NCBI GenBank assembly: GCA_028274465.1
Contig: CM051456.1
Span: 80,710,753 to 80,774,752, forward strand
DNA length: 64,000 nt
Direction: 5' to 3'
Source: Plantago ovata
Taxonomy: Eukaryota > Streptophyta > Magnoliopsida > Lamiales > Plantaginaceae
Positions within the stretch are counted from its first letter, which is position 1, and every line of letters starts with the position of its first letter. A model generated the notes under the pieces. That model was not told the DNA's origin and did not search any database. It saw nothing but the letters and a program-made list of their open reading frames with translations. This document shows, piece after piece, positions 11,669 to 21,518 of this stretch. Position numbers and translations under genes: made by a program.

Positions 11669-13165
11669 AACTCCCCAAACCAAACCTTTGCTTGTCCTCA
11701 AGCAACAAACTATCCTAAATGCAACACAAAAGGAGTCTCATGCCAAGTAAAGTGAACTAATCTATTGAATCTACCAAATGCTTATGAACAAAACCAAATG
11801 AGCATGACATGCAAGTAGGTTGAAGTATGCCTCGATTGCGAATATACACATTCTCATGTGCACTTGGTTAAACAAGGGAGTCTCTCGTAACATCTTCTAC
11901 CTGGACCTGGTCAGTAACGACACAATGATGCATGTTATCATACTACAATTGTCCCGTGCCTATGAAACCGAGGGCTTACTACTGTTCACCAAGCGAGACT
12001 TTTCCTCAAGAGAGGGCGAACCAATACTGGCTCTCATCAAACGAAGGAGGGTTCCCTTAGAAAGATAACACTCATCTATTCTACCCAAACTCTCAAGAAT
12101 GATCCTCTTTCAACCACTTCTTGAATAGCAAGACGAGGGTGGTCAAGAACAGGCCTTGGACAAAGGCGACACGAAACGAAAATAGAATTTACAACTCGAC
12201 ACTTCACAAGGACAAAATATTTACATGACACTTGACACTACGAGACTGCTTTTGGCTTGCAACGACCCTTCTTTTGCTTTTGGATCTTATTCTTTATTTT
12301 CTTTCTTCTTTTTTTTTTATTTTTTTTTCTCTTTCTTTTTTTTTTTTTAATATTTATTTTTCTTCCTTCTTATTTTCCTTTTTTTTTATATAAAGGGGTA
12401 AGCAGCAGTACTATGTATCAAAAACACCTCCCCAAACCTATTCGAAAGAATAGGTTTGAGCACAAAGACGAAAAAGAAAAAGGAAAGACTCTTTTACTAA
12501 GACACCTCCCCAAACCTATTCGAAAGAATAGGTTGGGACACAAAACAAAAAGAAAAAGAAAAAGGGAACTTTACAACGACTCAAAGACGAAAGACAAGAT
12601 CAAATAAGACAACCCCCTCCCCAAACCTATTCGATAGAATAGGTTTAATACAAGGAATCGCACACCTCACACTACCTCCTTCCTAGGCATTTGGCAATCT
12701 CTAATCGAGGTGAAGAACTTGTCGCCTCTTACGTACATAATTACACGGGTTACAACCATAGACTCTAACATGCATCATTTTATAAGGCCATCGTGAACCG
12801 CAGCAGAAGAAACACCACTCAAGGTGATGTCGAGACTACTAAGCTTAACTAGTGCACATGCGAATGTGACAAACCAAGCGAGATAAGCCTCAAACTACTT
12901 GCAAAGTGATGCAACATATGATCAATGGTCATAAACACTTAGTCTACTCAATAAAAAAGTTCAAAAGACTTGGCAATAAACTCCACACACAACAACGTGC
13001 AACAACTAGTCTATGGATGATATGCATGCAAAAATTTGAAAAAACACGACAAATCACATGAACTTGAGTAAAATCAGGCATGTACGAACCACACAAGCAT
13101 ATAGTACTGAAAATCCAATACCCCCTCCCCAAACCTAAACTTTTGCTCGTCCTCGAGCAAAGAAA
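11669..13165 (-). promoter_or_regulatory. Athila-1 structured 3' region with five hairpin-PPT modules
   Basis: No ORF is supported. In sense (minus) orientation, five modules each have a perfect hairpin followed by a TTTGGGGAG-type polypurine tract: hairpins at 13142-13161 (TTTGCTCG stem, AGGA loop), 12623-12646, 12513-12534, 12434-12457 (AACCTATTC/GAATAGGTT stems of 9-10 bp) and 11688-11705 (TTGCTTG stem, AGGA loop). The last abuts the 3' LTR and is the true PPT. A further hairpin (ACATCAC/GTGGTGT, with a G-T pair) lies at 12812-12830. A purine-rich tract, T-rich on the plus strand, covers about 12283-12390. The same order appears in Athila-2 and Athila-3. Confidence 0.75.
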
Positions 13166-13334
13166 AGTTGAATGAAAAGGAAAAATTGGATTGAAAGTAC
13201 ACTTCCCTGAGATAAAGGTTCGTGTCCAATCTCCTATATATGAGTAGTACCTGAAAGGACTCAAGAAACATGTGAAAACGGGTGCGCAAAGGTGAGAAGA
13301 ATGGAAAAACGAGGAAAATCTGGGTACAGGGTCC

Positions 13335-13470
13335 AGGCGGACCGCTTGGCGGGAGCCAAGCGGTTCGCTTGGGAGTCTCCAGGCGCTCCGCTTGAATTTC
13401 CAGGAAGTTGCAAAACTTTCTGGAATTTCAAGTGGACCGCTTGTCCCTTCCAAGCGCTTTGCTTGGCTCT
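13335..13470 (-). repeat. Athila-1 internal palindrome cluster B
   Basis: Four imperfect palindromes with core GCG-N3-CGC and flanks CCAAGCG/CGCTTGG, for example near 13356-13372 (centre GTT) and 13459-13475, lie between the extra ORF and the 3' region. They match the LTR palindromes and cluster A at 15390-15640. Confidence 0.7.
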
Positions 13471-13653
13471 GTTTCCAGATTTTCGATGTTTTTTCCTATC
13501 TTAATCACCTAAGGCACCAAGACAAAAACTAGACTAAACTAATCACGACAAAAGGCACACAGGCCACAACTACAAAAGCAAATAAAGAGTACAAGAGTCT
13601 TCAAGTTGCATCATCAATTAAGAGTCTAAAAAAGGAGTACCACCACCGCAAAA

Positions 13654-14649
13654 TCACTCGGATCGGTGAGGGATGACAAGTGGAAAAGGGTCTTCGAAAC
13701 CTTGCTCTACTCCGAAGCGGTGGAGTATCAGATCGTGTGTCTCTATGTCGATTGGTTCCCTCGATGCCTCGGTGCGCCGGATGTTTGGCACATTTGCTTT
13801 CTCACACATAGCGGTGATCAGATGTGGGAAGACTAGTGGGTGGCCGGGTTCTCGTTTAATCTCGAATTGCTGGAAGATGATGTCCCCGGGAGTGATGGGC
13901 AAGTTCGCCATGAGGGAATAGACTAAGATCCCGACTTCCGGCGTTATCTCTACGGTTATGAGTCCCGGGATCAGATTAGCTACCACGAAAGGTAGGATCA
14001 TGCGGGCGTGCAAGTGCAAATCTTTATACTTCAAGGTGTTATCGAGACGCGTCTTCCTTGGCTTGTAGTCCTTGGTTGTCAGAACCCCGGCTATCCTCTT
14101 CGGAAACTTCTCAATCGTTGTGTCATAGACATAGTGCACATAGGGATCACTCACATAGTATGCTACCTTATTCTTGTCTTCCCGCAAGGGTCCCTATAGT
14201 CCCATAATGAAACTAGTGATACTCATTGGTGAGAAAGGGACCATCACGCCACGAATAGGTACTGCTTCGGCCTTATAGTTATAGTCCTCGAAGGCAATGT
14301 GGAACTCCTCGACAAGGTCTCTATCCCATCCGGAGAGTTCTTTCCCATAGAAGATCCATCCTCTCGCCGTTATAAGCCTGGTAAGGTGAGCATAGGGTGC
14401 ATAGGGTACATCAAAGAAAAGCCCCTTATTCTCATATTTTGTCCCCCTTAGTACGTCCAACTCCTTTGAAGTAAAGGAGATGCTACGGTCCCAAATCACT
14501 GACCGTTCTCCTCCCCTATAGAAGTTGTATCGGAACCTCCGCAATGCGTCCGATTCTTTGTATGGGTCACGGTCGCCTTCATCACGAGGAATCTCCTTGG
14601 AGGTTGAAGCTCCATCCTTCCTTGATTTCTTCTTGGCTCTTGTGTCCAT
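13654..14649 (-). pseudogene. Athila-1 extra (env-like position) ORF, Transposase_32-like, one TAG stop
   Basis: ATG at 14649 follows a predicted splice acceptor. The frame runs to 13654 (about 332 residues) with a single in-frame TAG at 14194-14196. The N-terminus is basic (KKKSRKD). Residues of the first half show GWIFYGKELSGW, LVEEFHIAFEDY and IRGVMVPFSP, a pattern I recognise as similar to the Pfam 'putative plant transposon protein' family (Transposase_32), often found in the env-like position of Athila elements. No signal peptide or membrane segment is obvious, so an envelope role is not supported. Biochemical function is unknown. Confidence 0.65.
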
Positions 14650-14654
14650 GGTAC

Positions 14655-15196
14655 CTAGGATAATCTTATTAGATAACTTCAAGAGACGATGAGACTTAGA
14701 CTCGACTCCTAGACTCCAATACTCACTCAAGTAATCTCATGGTGAGTTTGAAGGCTTGCTAAAGTTCATATGAACAAATCGAGAAGCTTTAACACTTCGT
14801 TACGATAAATCCATACGAATCTAAACCAAGCAAACAAACTCTCCAATTAAATTACCCAACCAATCCAACACATTCTCATGCAATCACAACATCACCATAA
14901 TCATAACATAACTCAAATTCAAGGCTAACAATCATCAAACAATTACATAGCAAAAATTCGAATCATAACATAACTCAAATTCAAGGCTAACAATCATCAA
15001 ACAATTGCATAGCAAAAATTCGAGCACTAGAGTTCATCATAAATCAAGAGGAGCAAAATTCGAATTTAGACATCACATCTAGTAAGAAACATGCTCAACA
15101 ATCATCATCAAACTCTAATTCACCAATGCATAACACAATTGAAGCTAATTAAGATAAAATCCCAAATTCAAGAAAGTTAGGGTTCATGAGAGGTAC
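14655..15196 (-). other. Predicted 542-nt intron of Athila-1
   Basis: Minus-strand donor AAAG/GTACCT (exon end 15197) and acceptor ATCCTAG/GTACC (14655), six bases before the extra ORF ATG. The body is AT-rich and lacks ORFs. Athila-2 has a pair of the same length at 20466-21007, with an alignable donor-proximal block. Splicing would give a subgenomic mRNA for the extra ORF, as proposed for env-like ORFs of Athila elements. Confidence 0.5.
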
Positions 15197-15389
15197 CTTT
15201 GATTCCTTGTTATGGATGCTTCAAACGTGAAATTTGATCGGTCTAGATGACAGAGGGGGTGATGGGCTTTGTAAAATGCACAAGATTGCAAAAATTGGTG
15301 GAGAATTGAGAGAGATTGAGATTTATGGGGTGCTAAATTGGCAATGGAGGAAGAAAAACGAAGTGGGGAGCTTTGAAACACAAGTGCCC

Positions 15390-15640
15390 CGCTTAGCTTT
15401 CTTAAGGAAAGCCAAGCGAAGCGCTTGGGCGTCCCAAGCGAAGCGCTTGGCAAGCGGTCCGCTTGGGAACTGCCAAGCGCTCCACTTGGATTTCCAGTAA
15501 GAATTTTCATTCTTACTGGAAATTCAAGCGGACCGCTTGGGCGTGCCAAGCGCTCCGCTTGGATTTCCAGTAAGAATTCCATTCTTACTGGAAATCCAAG
15601 CGGACCGCTTGGGCTTTCCAAGCGGTTCGCTTGGGACCTG
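15390..15640 (-). repeat. Athila-1 palindrome cluster A with 32-bp-arm inverted repeat
   Basis: At least six CCAAGCG-N3-CGCTTGG-type palindromes lie side by side. Two perfect stems are interleaved: 15490-15523 (15-bp arms ATTTCCAGTAAGAAT, 4-nt loop) and 15561-15597 (17-bp arms, 3-nt loop). The second extends to 32-bp arms (15546-15577, 15581-15612) with one mismatch. Both strands read as repetitive peptides (minus 15184-15705, plus 15425-15955), which I treat as by-products. The cluster sits between protease and the predicted intron. Confidence 0.85.
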
Positions 15641-15883
15641 AAGCTCCCAAATCTATTTTTTTCGACTTTTGCTAAATTTTCACCCCAAAAACCTTGTCTA
15701 AACAACGAAACAAAATTTAAACGTGCTTCTAATCTATATGCAAGTACCTACAACCTCGGGTTGCCTCCCGAGAAGCGCCTTCGTTTAAAAGTCGTTGGCT
15801 CGACTCGTCTTAGCTCATGCGGGATCAATTTCTCATCGGGTACTAGACTTCCCCGTCCAAGTGCTCTTCAAAGCATCAAGTCC

Positions 15884-16859
15884 CTACACATCTTGACGAA
15901 CATAAAGAGGACCAAAGAATCCTACAAGTTCGTTAGTATCAACATAAGGACATGAATTAATTATGGCTCGCAACGTATGTTGCTTGCCATTTACCTCGAA
16001 GCTACATGTACGACGGTACATGTCTATCACCATATGTACTTTGTTGATGAAGGCTCTACCCAAAAGAACCACATCCTTGAGCTTTGCGGGGGATGTAGGC
16101 ATGACGATGAAGTTCGTCTTGACCTCTACACCGGTGACTCTTACCACTAGATTCTCTATCACACCCAATGGCTTCTTCGTAGACCCGTCCGCCAATTGCA
16201 CCATGCACTTCATTGGTCTTAAGCCAGACAAACCCGACTCTTCGTACACGTTCAAAGGTATGACATTCACACCCGCTCCCGTGTCTAGAGTTGCCACTAT
16301 TCCATCCTTCTTACCCAAGCCGATTTCCACATCAAAGCTCTCTTGGATAGGCACTTCCACCATATCCACCATCTCATCCTCAGACGATGAGTTTTCATTC
16401 ACTTCTTCCACTATCGCATCAGATTGTGCGACCACTTTCTCTCCCACAACTACCTTAGGAGTCTCAAGCTCCTCACTCACTTTGCAAGTTTCAGTTATCT
16501 TGCAACTTGGCACCTCAACTAGTGCATTGTCTCTCACAACCGTGATCTCCACGGGCAAATCAGTCACCACGGTTATGGCCATAGCCTTCTCCGTGTTTCC
16601 GGGAAACTTCCCTTGCTCTCTACTAGCTCCCCGATCTATCAGCTCTTGCAACTTCTTATGGAGGTTGCTACTACTAGCCTCAAGCTTCTCAAACCGCTGG
16701 TTATTAGTAGCTTCATTACGATAGTAATGCTCAATAAACTTATTTGTTTTCAACACAAGATCGTTGAGAGAAGAGACAAGAGGTGAAGGAAGCACCCCTC
16801 CACCTTGTGGTCTCGAACTAGCAACCTGAGGCGGAGGTGTAGGATTAGAAGGCGGTGCT
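15884..16859 (-). CDS. Athila-1 Gag C-terminal part and protease
   Basis: Continuation of the gag-protease ORF beyond the Athila-2 insertion. From 16859 a Pro-rich linker leads to LIDRGASREQG and an aspartic protease with VATLDTGAGVNVIPLN, VQLADGS and DVVLLGRAFI motifs; the ORF ends at 15884. When one GTGCT copy is removed the frame joins 25113-26378 exactly. The protease core is complete, with catalytic DTG present. The ORF ends about 70 residues after the protease with no RT following. Confidence 0.85.
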
Positions 16860-18136
16860 TGATGAACGTGCGGATGTCGTGCTCCGAATTCAAGCAAATA
16901 AATTTGTTATTAAGCCAAAGGCAATCCACAACTACAACGAAAACCGTAATGTAGCAGTAGAATGACTCGAGTGTCGTTCTCTCAGGACTATAACTAGCTT
17001 TATCTATTTAACAAGAGAATATAAACAGCAGATAGATAGCAAAATGGGGTTTCTAGCAGATAATGGAGATTGGTGATAGTATGGTCCTTCTTAACATAAC
17101 GGGTCGATAATCATGCATAAATTCCTCGGTCTTGCATAGAGATCTTTGAATCAATCTAGTGTCCTGTTGCAAATATTAAGCACTACGAAGATAATTGGTC
17201 TGACAAGTCAATCACGATTGTCCTAATGTGTTCCGTAATTATTCAACACTACGAAGATAATCGGTCTGATGGTTGACAAGTGTCCAATTGTGCATAATAA
17301 TTAATACAACATACGAGAATTTTGGTTGCAACTGATCAACGAAATAAACCAATGACACGGAGTATAATGCGCGATATAGCCATTAGCATGATTATCTTCC
17401 CTTCGCTAAGAATTCATATACTACCACCAACGATAAGTTTAGCTACTCATAATAGGCATGCAATCAAGAGAAATCATAGAAGAAAACATAGTGAAAGATA
17501 TATAAAATAAGTAGATTAAACTGTAAGATATATAAAATAAGTAGATTAAACTGTCAATCTCCGAAGAATTGCGATCCTACGAGCTCCAATCCTCTATGAA
17601 AAAGTATCCCCTAAGTTACAGAACTCCCAAGATAGGCCCCGGGAAGTTCCTACCTAAAACTATAGAGATAGGTGAGAAAGTAGGTCTAGAAAGATATGAT
17701 TTTCGGAGAGAAACTGAGCACTATATATAGGCCCCGAAAAACTACGGGGCGGTTCGCCCCAGCATGCGGCGGTTCGCCCCCGGGCTTTTCTCGCGGAATT
17801 CCGCGTTTTCGACGCGTTTTTGGATTTCTTCACCTTTTCGGACTCGGTTTATGACTTCTAGTAGCCTTCTAACCTCCAGATTCGCCCCCTAGACTTCAAA
17901 TCCTATCCGGAAATCTTCAGATACTCCAAATAGGCTTTTGGAACACCAATTCCTTGTCAACTTCAATATAATTGCCCGGAAATCTTCGAATTTCAACCAA
18001 AACCAGTAAAATAAAATCTAAAGGGAAACGTGACACTATTCTAATAAAATGTACTAAAATATAGCTAAATTAGCATAGAGGATAGCTAAAATAGGTGAAA
18101 AAGAATCGAATGAAAGTGTAAAATACACATTCATCA
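16860..18136 (-). repeat. Athila-2 3' LTR
   Basis: Direct repeat of 23842-25112. It carries TATATATA at 17722-17729 (minus) and, 16 nt upstream in sense, the perfect palindrome GGGGCGGTTCGCCCC (17746-17760), followed by a second half-like copy near 17766-17782. A tandem duplication of a GATATATAAAATAAGTAG segment at about 17483-17552 replaces sequence kept in the 5' LTR. Confidence 0.93.
17722..17760 (-). promoter_or_regulatory. Athila-2 3' LTR promoter: palindrome plus TATA box
   Basis: In sense: GGGGCGGTTCGCCCC, then 16 nt, then TATATATA. The same arrangement occurs in the other LTR (24698-24736, with three changes in the palindrome) and, in different surrounding sequence, in the Athila-3 LTR copies (57917-57955). 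Confidence 0.6.
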
Positions 18137-19440
18137 AACTCCCCAAACCGAACCTTTGCTTGTCCTCAAGCAACTAAGCTAGACTCTAATACAAAAAACA
18201 TGCAAGACACAAAATGGAGTTTCATGCCAAATAAAATGAACTAATCTACTGAATCTATCAAATAACATATGAACAAAAACCATATAAATCAAAGCATGAG
18301 TATAGGTTGAAGAATACCTCGATTGACTTATACACATCCACATAAGCACTTATGTCAAGACAAGATAGTCTCTCGTAACATTCTCTACCTGGACCTAGTC
18401 AGTGACGACGTAATGAAGCATGCTAAGATACGAATGGTTGCCCCGTGCCTATGAAACTGAGGACTTACTGCTGTTCCACCATGTTAAGACTTTTCATCAA
18501 ACGAAGGAGGGTTCCTATAAAAGATAACACTCCCCTATTCTACCCATCTCTCAAGTAAAGTCTTAAGCTATTCACCACTTCCTGAATGGCAGGACGAGGG
18601 TGGTCTAGAACAGATGACACTCAAGACAAAAAAGATAAAAACTAGAAAAAACACGATTACAAACATTACAAAAAATGGAAAAGACTCAAACTTTGCTAAA
18701 CTGCTATTTGGCTTTCTTTTTTGGACCCTTCTTTGCTTTTTTGGGGTCTTTTCCTTTTTTTTCTTTTTTTTTTCTTTCCAAATTCTTTTTTTCTTTTTCT
18801 CCTTTTTTTCTGGAATTTTTTTCCTTTTTTTTTTCGATTTTTTTTTAGCCAGCAGTATCATAACAAAGGGAGAAACAAAATGACTCACACGACTTCCCCA
18901 AACCTATTCGAAAGAATAGGTTGGAGTACAAAATTCACGGAATAGGAAAAATAAACTCACGATACGAAAATGAAAAACAGAAACAAGTCTATGATGGTGT
19001 AACCCCCTCCCCAAACCTATTCGAAAGAATAGGTTGTAAACAAAGGATCACACAACCTTACACTACCCCCTTCCTAGGCATTTAGCAATCTCAAAGCATG
19101 GTGAAGACTTGTTGCCTCTTAGGTACATAATTACTCGGGAAACAACCATAAGACTCTAACATGCATCATCCTATTATAAAGGCCTTCGTGAACCGCAGTA
19201 GAGAAAACACCACTAAGTGATGTCGAGACTACCATGCTTAACTAAGTGCAATACATAAATGTGACAAGCCAAGCGAGAAAAACCTCAAACAGATTCATAG
19301 AGATGAAGCATACGATTAATGGCATAGCTAGTTGATCTACCCAATAAAAAAGTTCAAAAAATTCGGCAATAAACTCCATATAAAACATGCAAGACTATGC
19401 TAGGATGAATGTAGTGAAATGCAACCTAAAAAATCTAAGA
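18137..19440 (-). promoter_or_regulatory. Athila-2 structured 3' region with three hairpin-PPT modules
   Basis: Sense (minus) order: a GGAGTTTATTGCC block near 19370; hairpin ACATCAC/GTGGTGT (19207-19223); hairpin AACCTATTC/GAATAGGTT plus GGGGAGGGGG (19014-19035, then 19003-19012); a second such hairpin (18901-18922); a purine tract about 18712-18848 (T-rich on plus); and hairpin TTGCTTG-AGGA-CAAGCAA (18156-18173) before GGTTTGGGGAGTT and the LTR. No ORF is supported; F-rich and K-rich frames are low-complexity artefacts. Confidence 0.75.
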
Positions 19441-20077
19441 AAGCGGTAAACGTGCAAATGCAAATGCAGACGGAAAAAGCATGCGAGGTACTATACTCAT
19501 CCTACCAATACCAAGCTCCAAACTGACATCATCAGATCACTTAAATCCCATCCCCCCTCATGAAATTAACGCTAGTCCCTAGCCGTAAGAAAATGAGGAA
19601 ATAAGATGTGATACTAGATGTTACCCCATGCTTTGGCCTCGGTCGGCTTAGTATGCTGCTTGTGATTTATTGGGCCTCTTCCGGGAGCTTTATAGGATGT
19701 CATCAGGTCCTCTGGTATGCGTGGTAGTTTCAATCATGGGCCGGACAGGAAGAACTCCTCTATTAGGATCATCATTGCCCGTATGGCCTTCATTGTCACT
19801 ACTTTCACGCACATCCTCACCAGTAGAGTTGTAGTGGCAGGTAGAATTCTGAAGATTAGCCGCCGCTGTTATGGAATTCTCCACCCTGAAGCCCTCCAAT
19901 AGGATGTGAATTGTTGAAGGGGAAAGGGCAGTGGTATCAGGACCTCCCCCTCCAACGTTTTACACCACAAGAAGGTTTCAGTAAGCTGCTCGGATACTCA
20001 GAAGTCTTCTACCTTTTTCTCCAATTTCGACCACATTCTCTACGGTTGATCCGACCGATGTCTATATGATGCTCACT
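19441..20077 (-). other. Athila-2 region without a supported gene
   Basis: A 69-codon minus-strand frame (19690-19899) with no recognised motif may be a decayed piece of the extra ORF, which in Athila-1 is longer at this position. Nothing else is seen. Confidence 0.35.
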
Positions 20078-20465
20078 TTAGAGGCAGGCAAGGGGCATCC
20101 CAATAAGGTGCTGGGCACCCATGTCATTATGTTTTGGAACCAAGCTAGCGCTTCGGAGTCTTCTAGCAACTACGAACTCAAGATCGAATCCGTCGCGGCG
20201 AGAATGTCTCGGTGCCTTCCAGTTCACTCGAACTTTGCAGTCCTTGTGATGGAGCGCTGACGTAATAATGGTTTCTGTCCCTTCGGTGGTGCATGAATAG
20301 GCATAGGAGTCCTTACTCCAGGTGTACTCTAGCTCCTCCTCTTGGATAATCCACGACGTTCTTGCAAAACCCCTTGGCTCGAACGCACATCTAGCGAGGT
20401 CACCTTCCTTGACATGGTTCTTCACAACAATCATACGGGAATGCTCGTTTCCCTTGGTATTGTAC
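20078..20465 (-). CDS. Athila-2 short extra ORF (unknown function)
   Basis: The open frame begins inside the predicted intron (ATG 20497) and continues through the acceptor at 20466; the first ATG after the acceptor is near 20438. About 120 residues follow to a stop at 20078, mixed charged (KNHVKEGDLARCAF, WKAPRHSRRDGF). I do not recognise a domain. Its place, right after a 542-nt intron, matches the Athila-1 extra ORF, so it may be a shortened or frameshifted relative. It could also be a chance frame. Confidence 0.4.
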
Positions 20466-21007
20466 CTACAAACAGCGGTTAGCACCTCGTATGACACAAA
20501 ACTGACTCAAATACATACTAGTGTAAAAGCGAAACACACGAGTGATAAAATCAACAATCGAGCTCCCCAAACCGTAATGTCTAGCCTAGCTTCGTCATCA
20601 TGCAACATTCCAATGTAACTACTACATACAATTCATCACATTATGCTCTTACTAGACAACCAATATCCTTGATAACAAGGCTCAATTCATACCATAGCAG
20701 CGAAAAAATTCAACCATCATAAATTCTCATACTCAACTATTAAGCATTCTATTGTCAAATCCACCAACATTACATCAATAAACACATTCATAAGCAAGAA
20801 ATCAAAGATAAAGACACATTGCAGAACAAGATATATCATCTAGTAGCAAAATACCCAAATCAACAATCCAAGCAAAATTGAGCATGCAATTGATAGTAAA
20901 TAACATGTCTAATCACACAAACAACATACCCATGCATCAAATAAGCATCATTGAAGCTTAAAATAGAAAACCCCCAAATTCGAAAATTAGGGTTCTAAGG
21001 ATGATAC
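20466..21007 (-). other. Predicted 542-nt intron of Athila-2
   Basis: Minus-strand donor CTGAG/GTATCAT (exon end 21008) and acceptor TGTTTGTAG/GTACAA (20466). The block after the donor (GAACCCTAA...CGAATTTGGG) aligns with the block after the Athila-1 donor. The length is identical to the Athila-1 intron although most of the sequence has diverged. Confidence 0.5.
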
Positions 21008-21241
21008 CTCAGATCTGCAAATCTAACAAATTAGGATGAAATCTGTTCGGATAGGATGATAGATCATGTAATAGGCTTCGATTTAAGCTAAAGAACACTC
21101 AATTTGGTCAAGAAATGAAGAAGTTATGAAGATTTAAATGTAAAATCGCACTTTTCGGGTTTTTTGGGAGGATGAATGAAGAAGGATGAAGAAAATTAGG
21201 TTTTGGGGAAGAAATCCGCGTTTTTGAAGTTCTGGGACCGT

Positions 21242-21256
21242 GGGGCGGTTCGCCCC
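21242..21256 (-). repeat. Athila-2 internal GGGGCGGTTCGCCCC palindrome
   Basis: A perfect copy of the 15-bp LTR palindrome between protease and predicted intron, followed by a second GC-rich inverted pair (TCCCC...GGGGA) at about 21261-21275. Its position matches cluster A of Athila-1. Confidence 0.75.
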
Positions 21257-21518
21257 GTGCTCCCCAGTGCGGGGAGACAGTCTCCGAGGTCAGAAAATGC
21301 GGTTTTAATCCCCGAAACCAAGTTTTTCAAAAAACCACTCGAAAAATCTCACGCAACATAAGCATATACGACACAGACATGAACAAATTCACATATGAGA
21401 AGCAAATAGTTCAAGAATGAATGCATGCAGAAAAGCAGTAAAGAAAGCGATAAAAATTCCGGGTTGCCTCCCGGATAGCGTCATTGTTTAAAGTCTTTGA
21501 CTCGACTCCTGTCTGCGC

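Noticed and set aside
12257-12607. Phe- and Lys-rich ORFs here and at 18568-18945, 51435-51768, 56699-57034 and 61966-62299
   Set aside because: They are translations of the purine/pyrimidine tract and hairpin-PPT region conserved in Athila 3' regions, not proteins.
13654-14649. True envelope gene
   Set aside because: No signal peptide, membrane segment or cleavage motif; the pattern fits plant 'putative transposon protein' families instead. The same applies to 39163-44351.
15184-15955. ORFs on both strands across the palindrome cluster
   Set aside because: Repetitive peptides (SGPLGFP-like) arise from near-palindromic DNA that is open on both strands.
15963-16724. 253-codon plus-strand ORF
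   Set aside because: It is the antisense of the Athila-1 protease; similar shadows occur opposite Athila-2 gag-protease (21736-23373).
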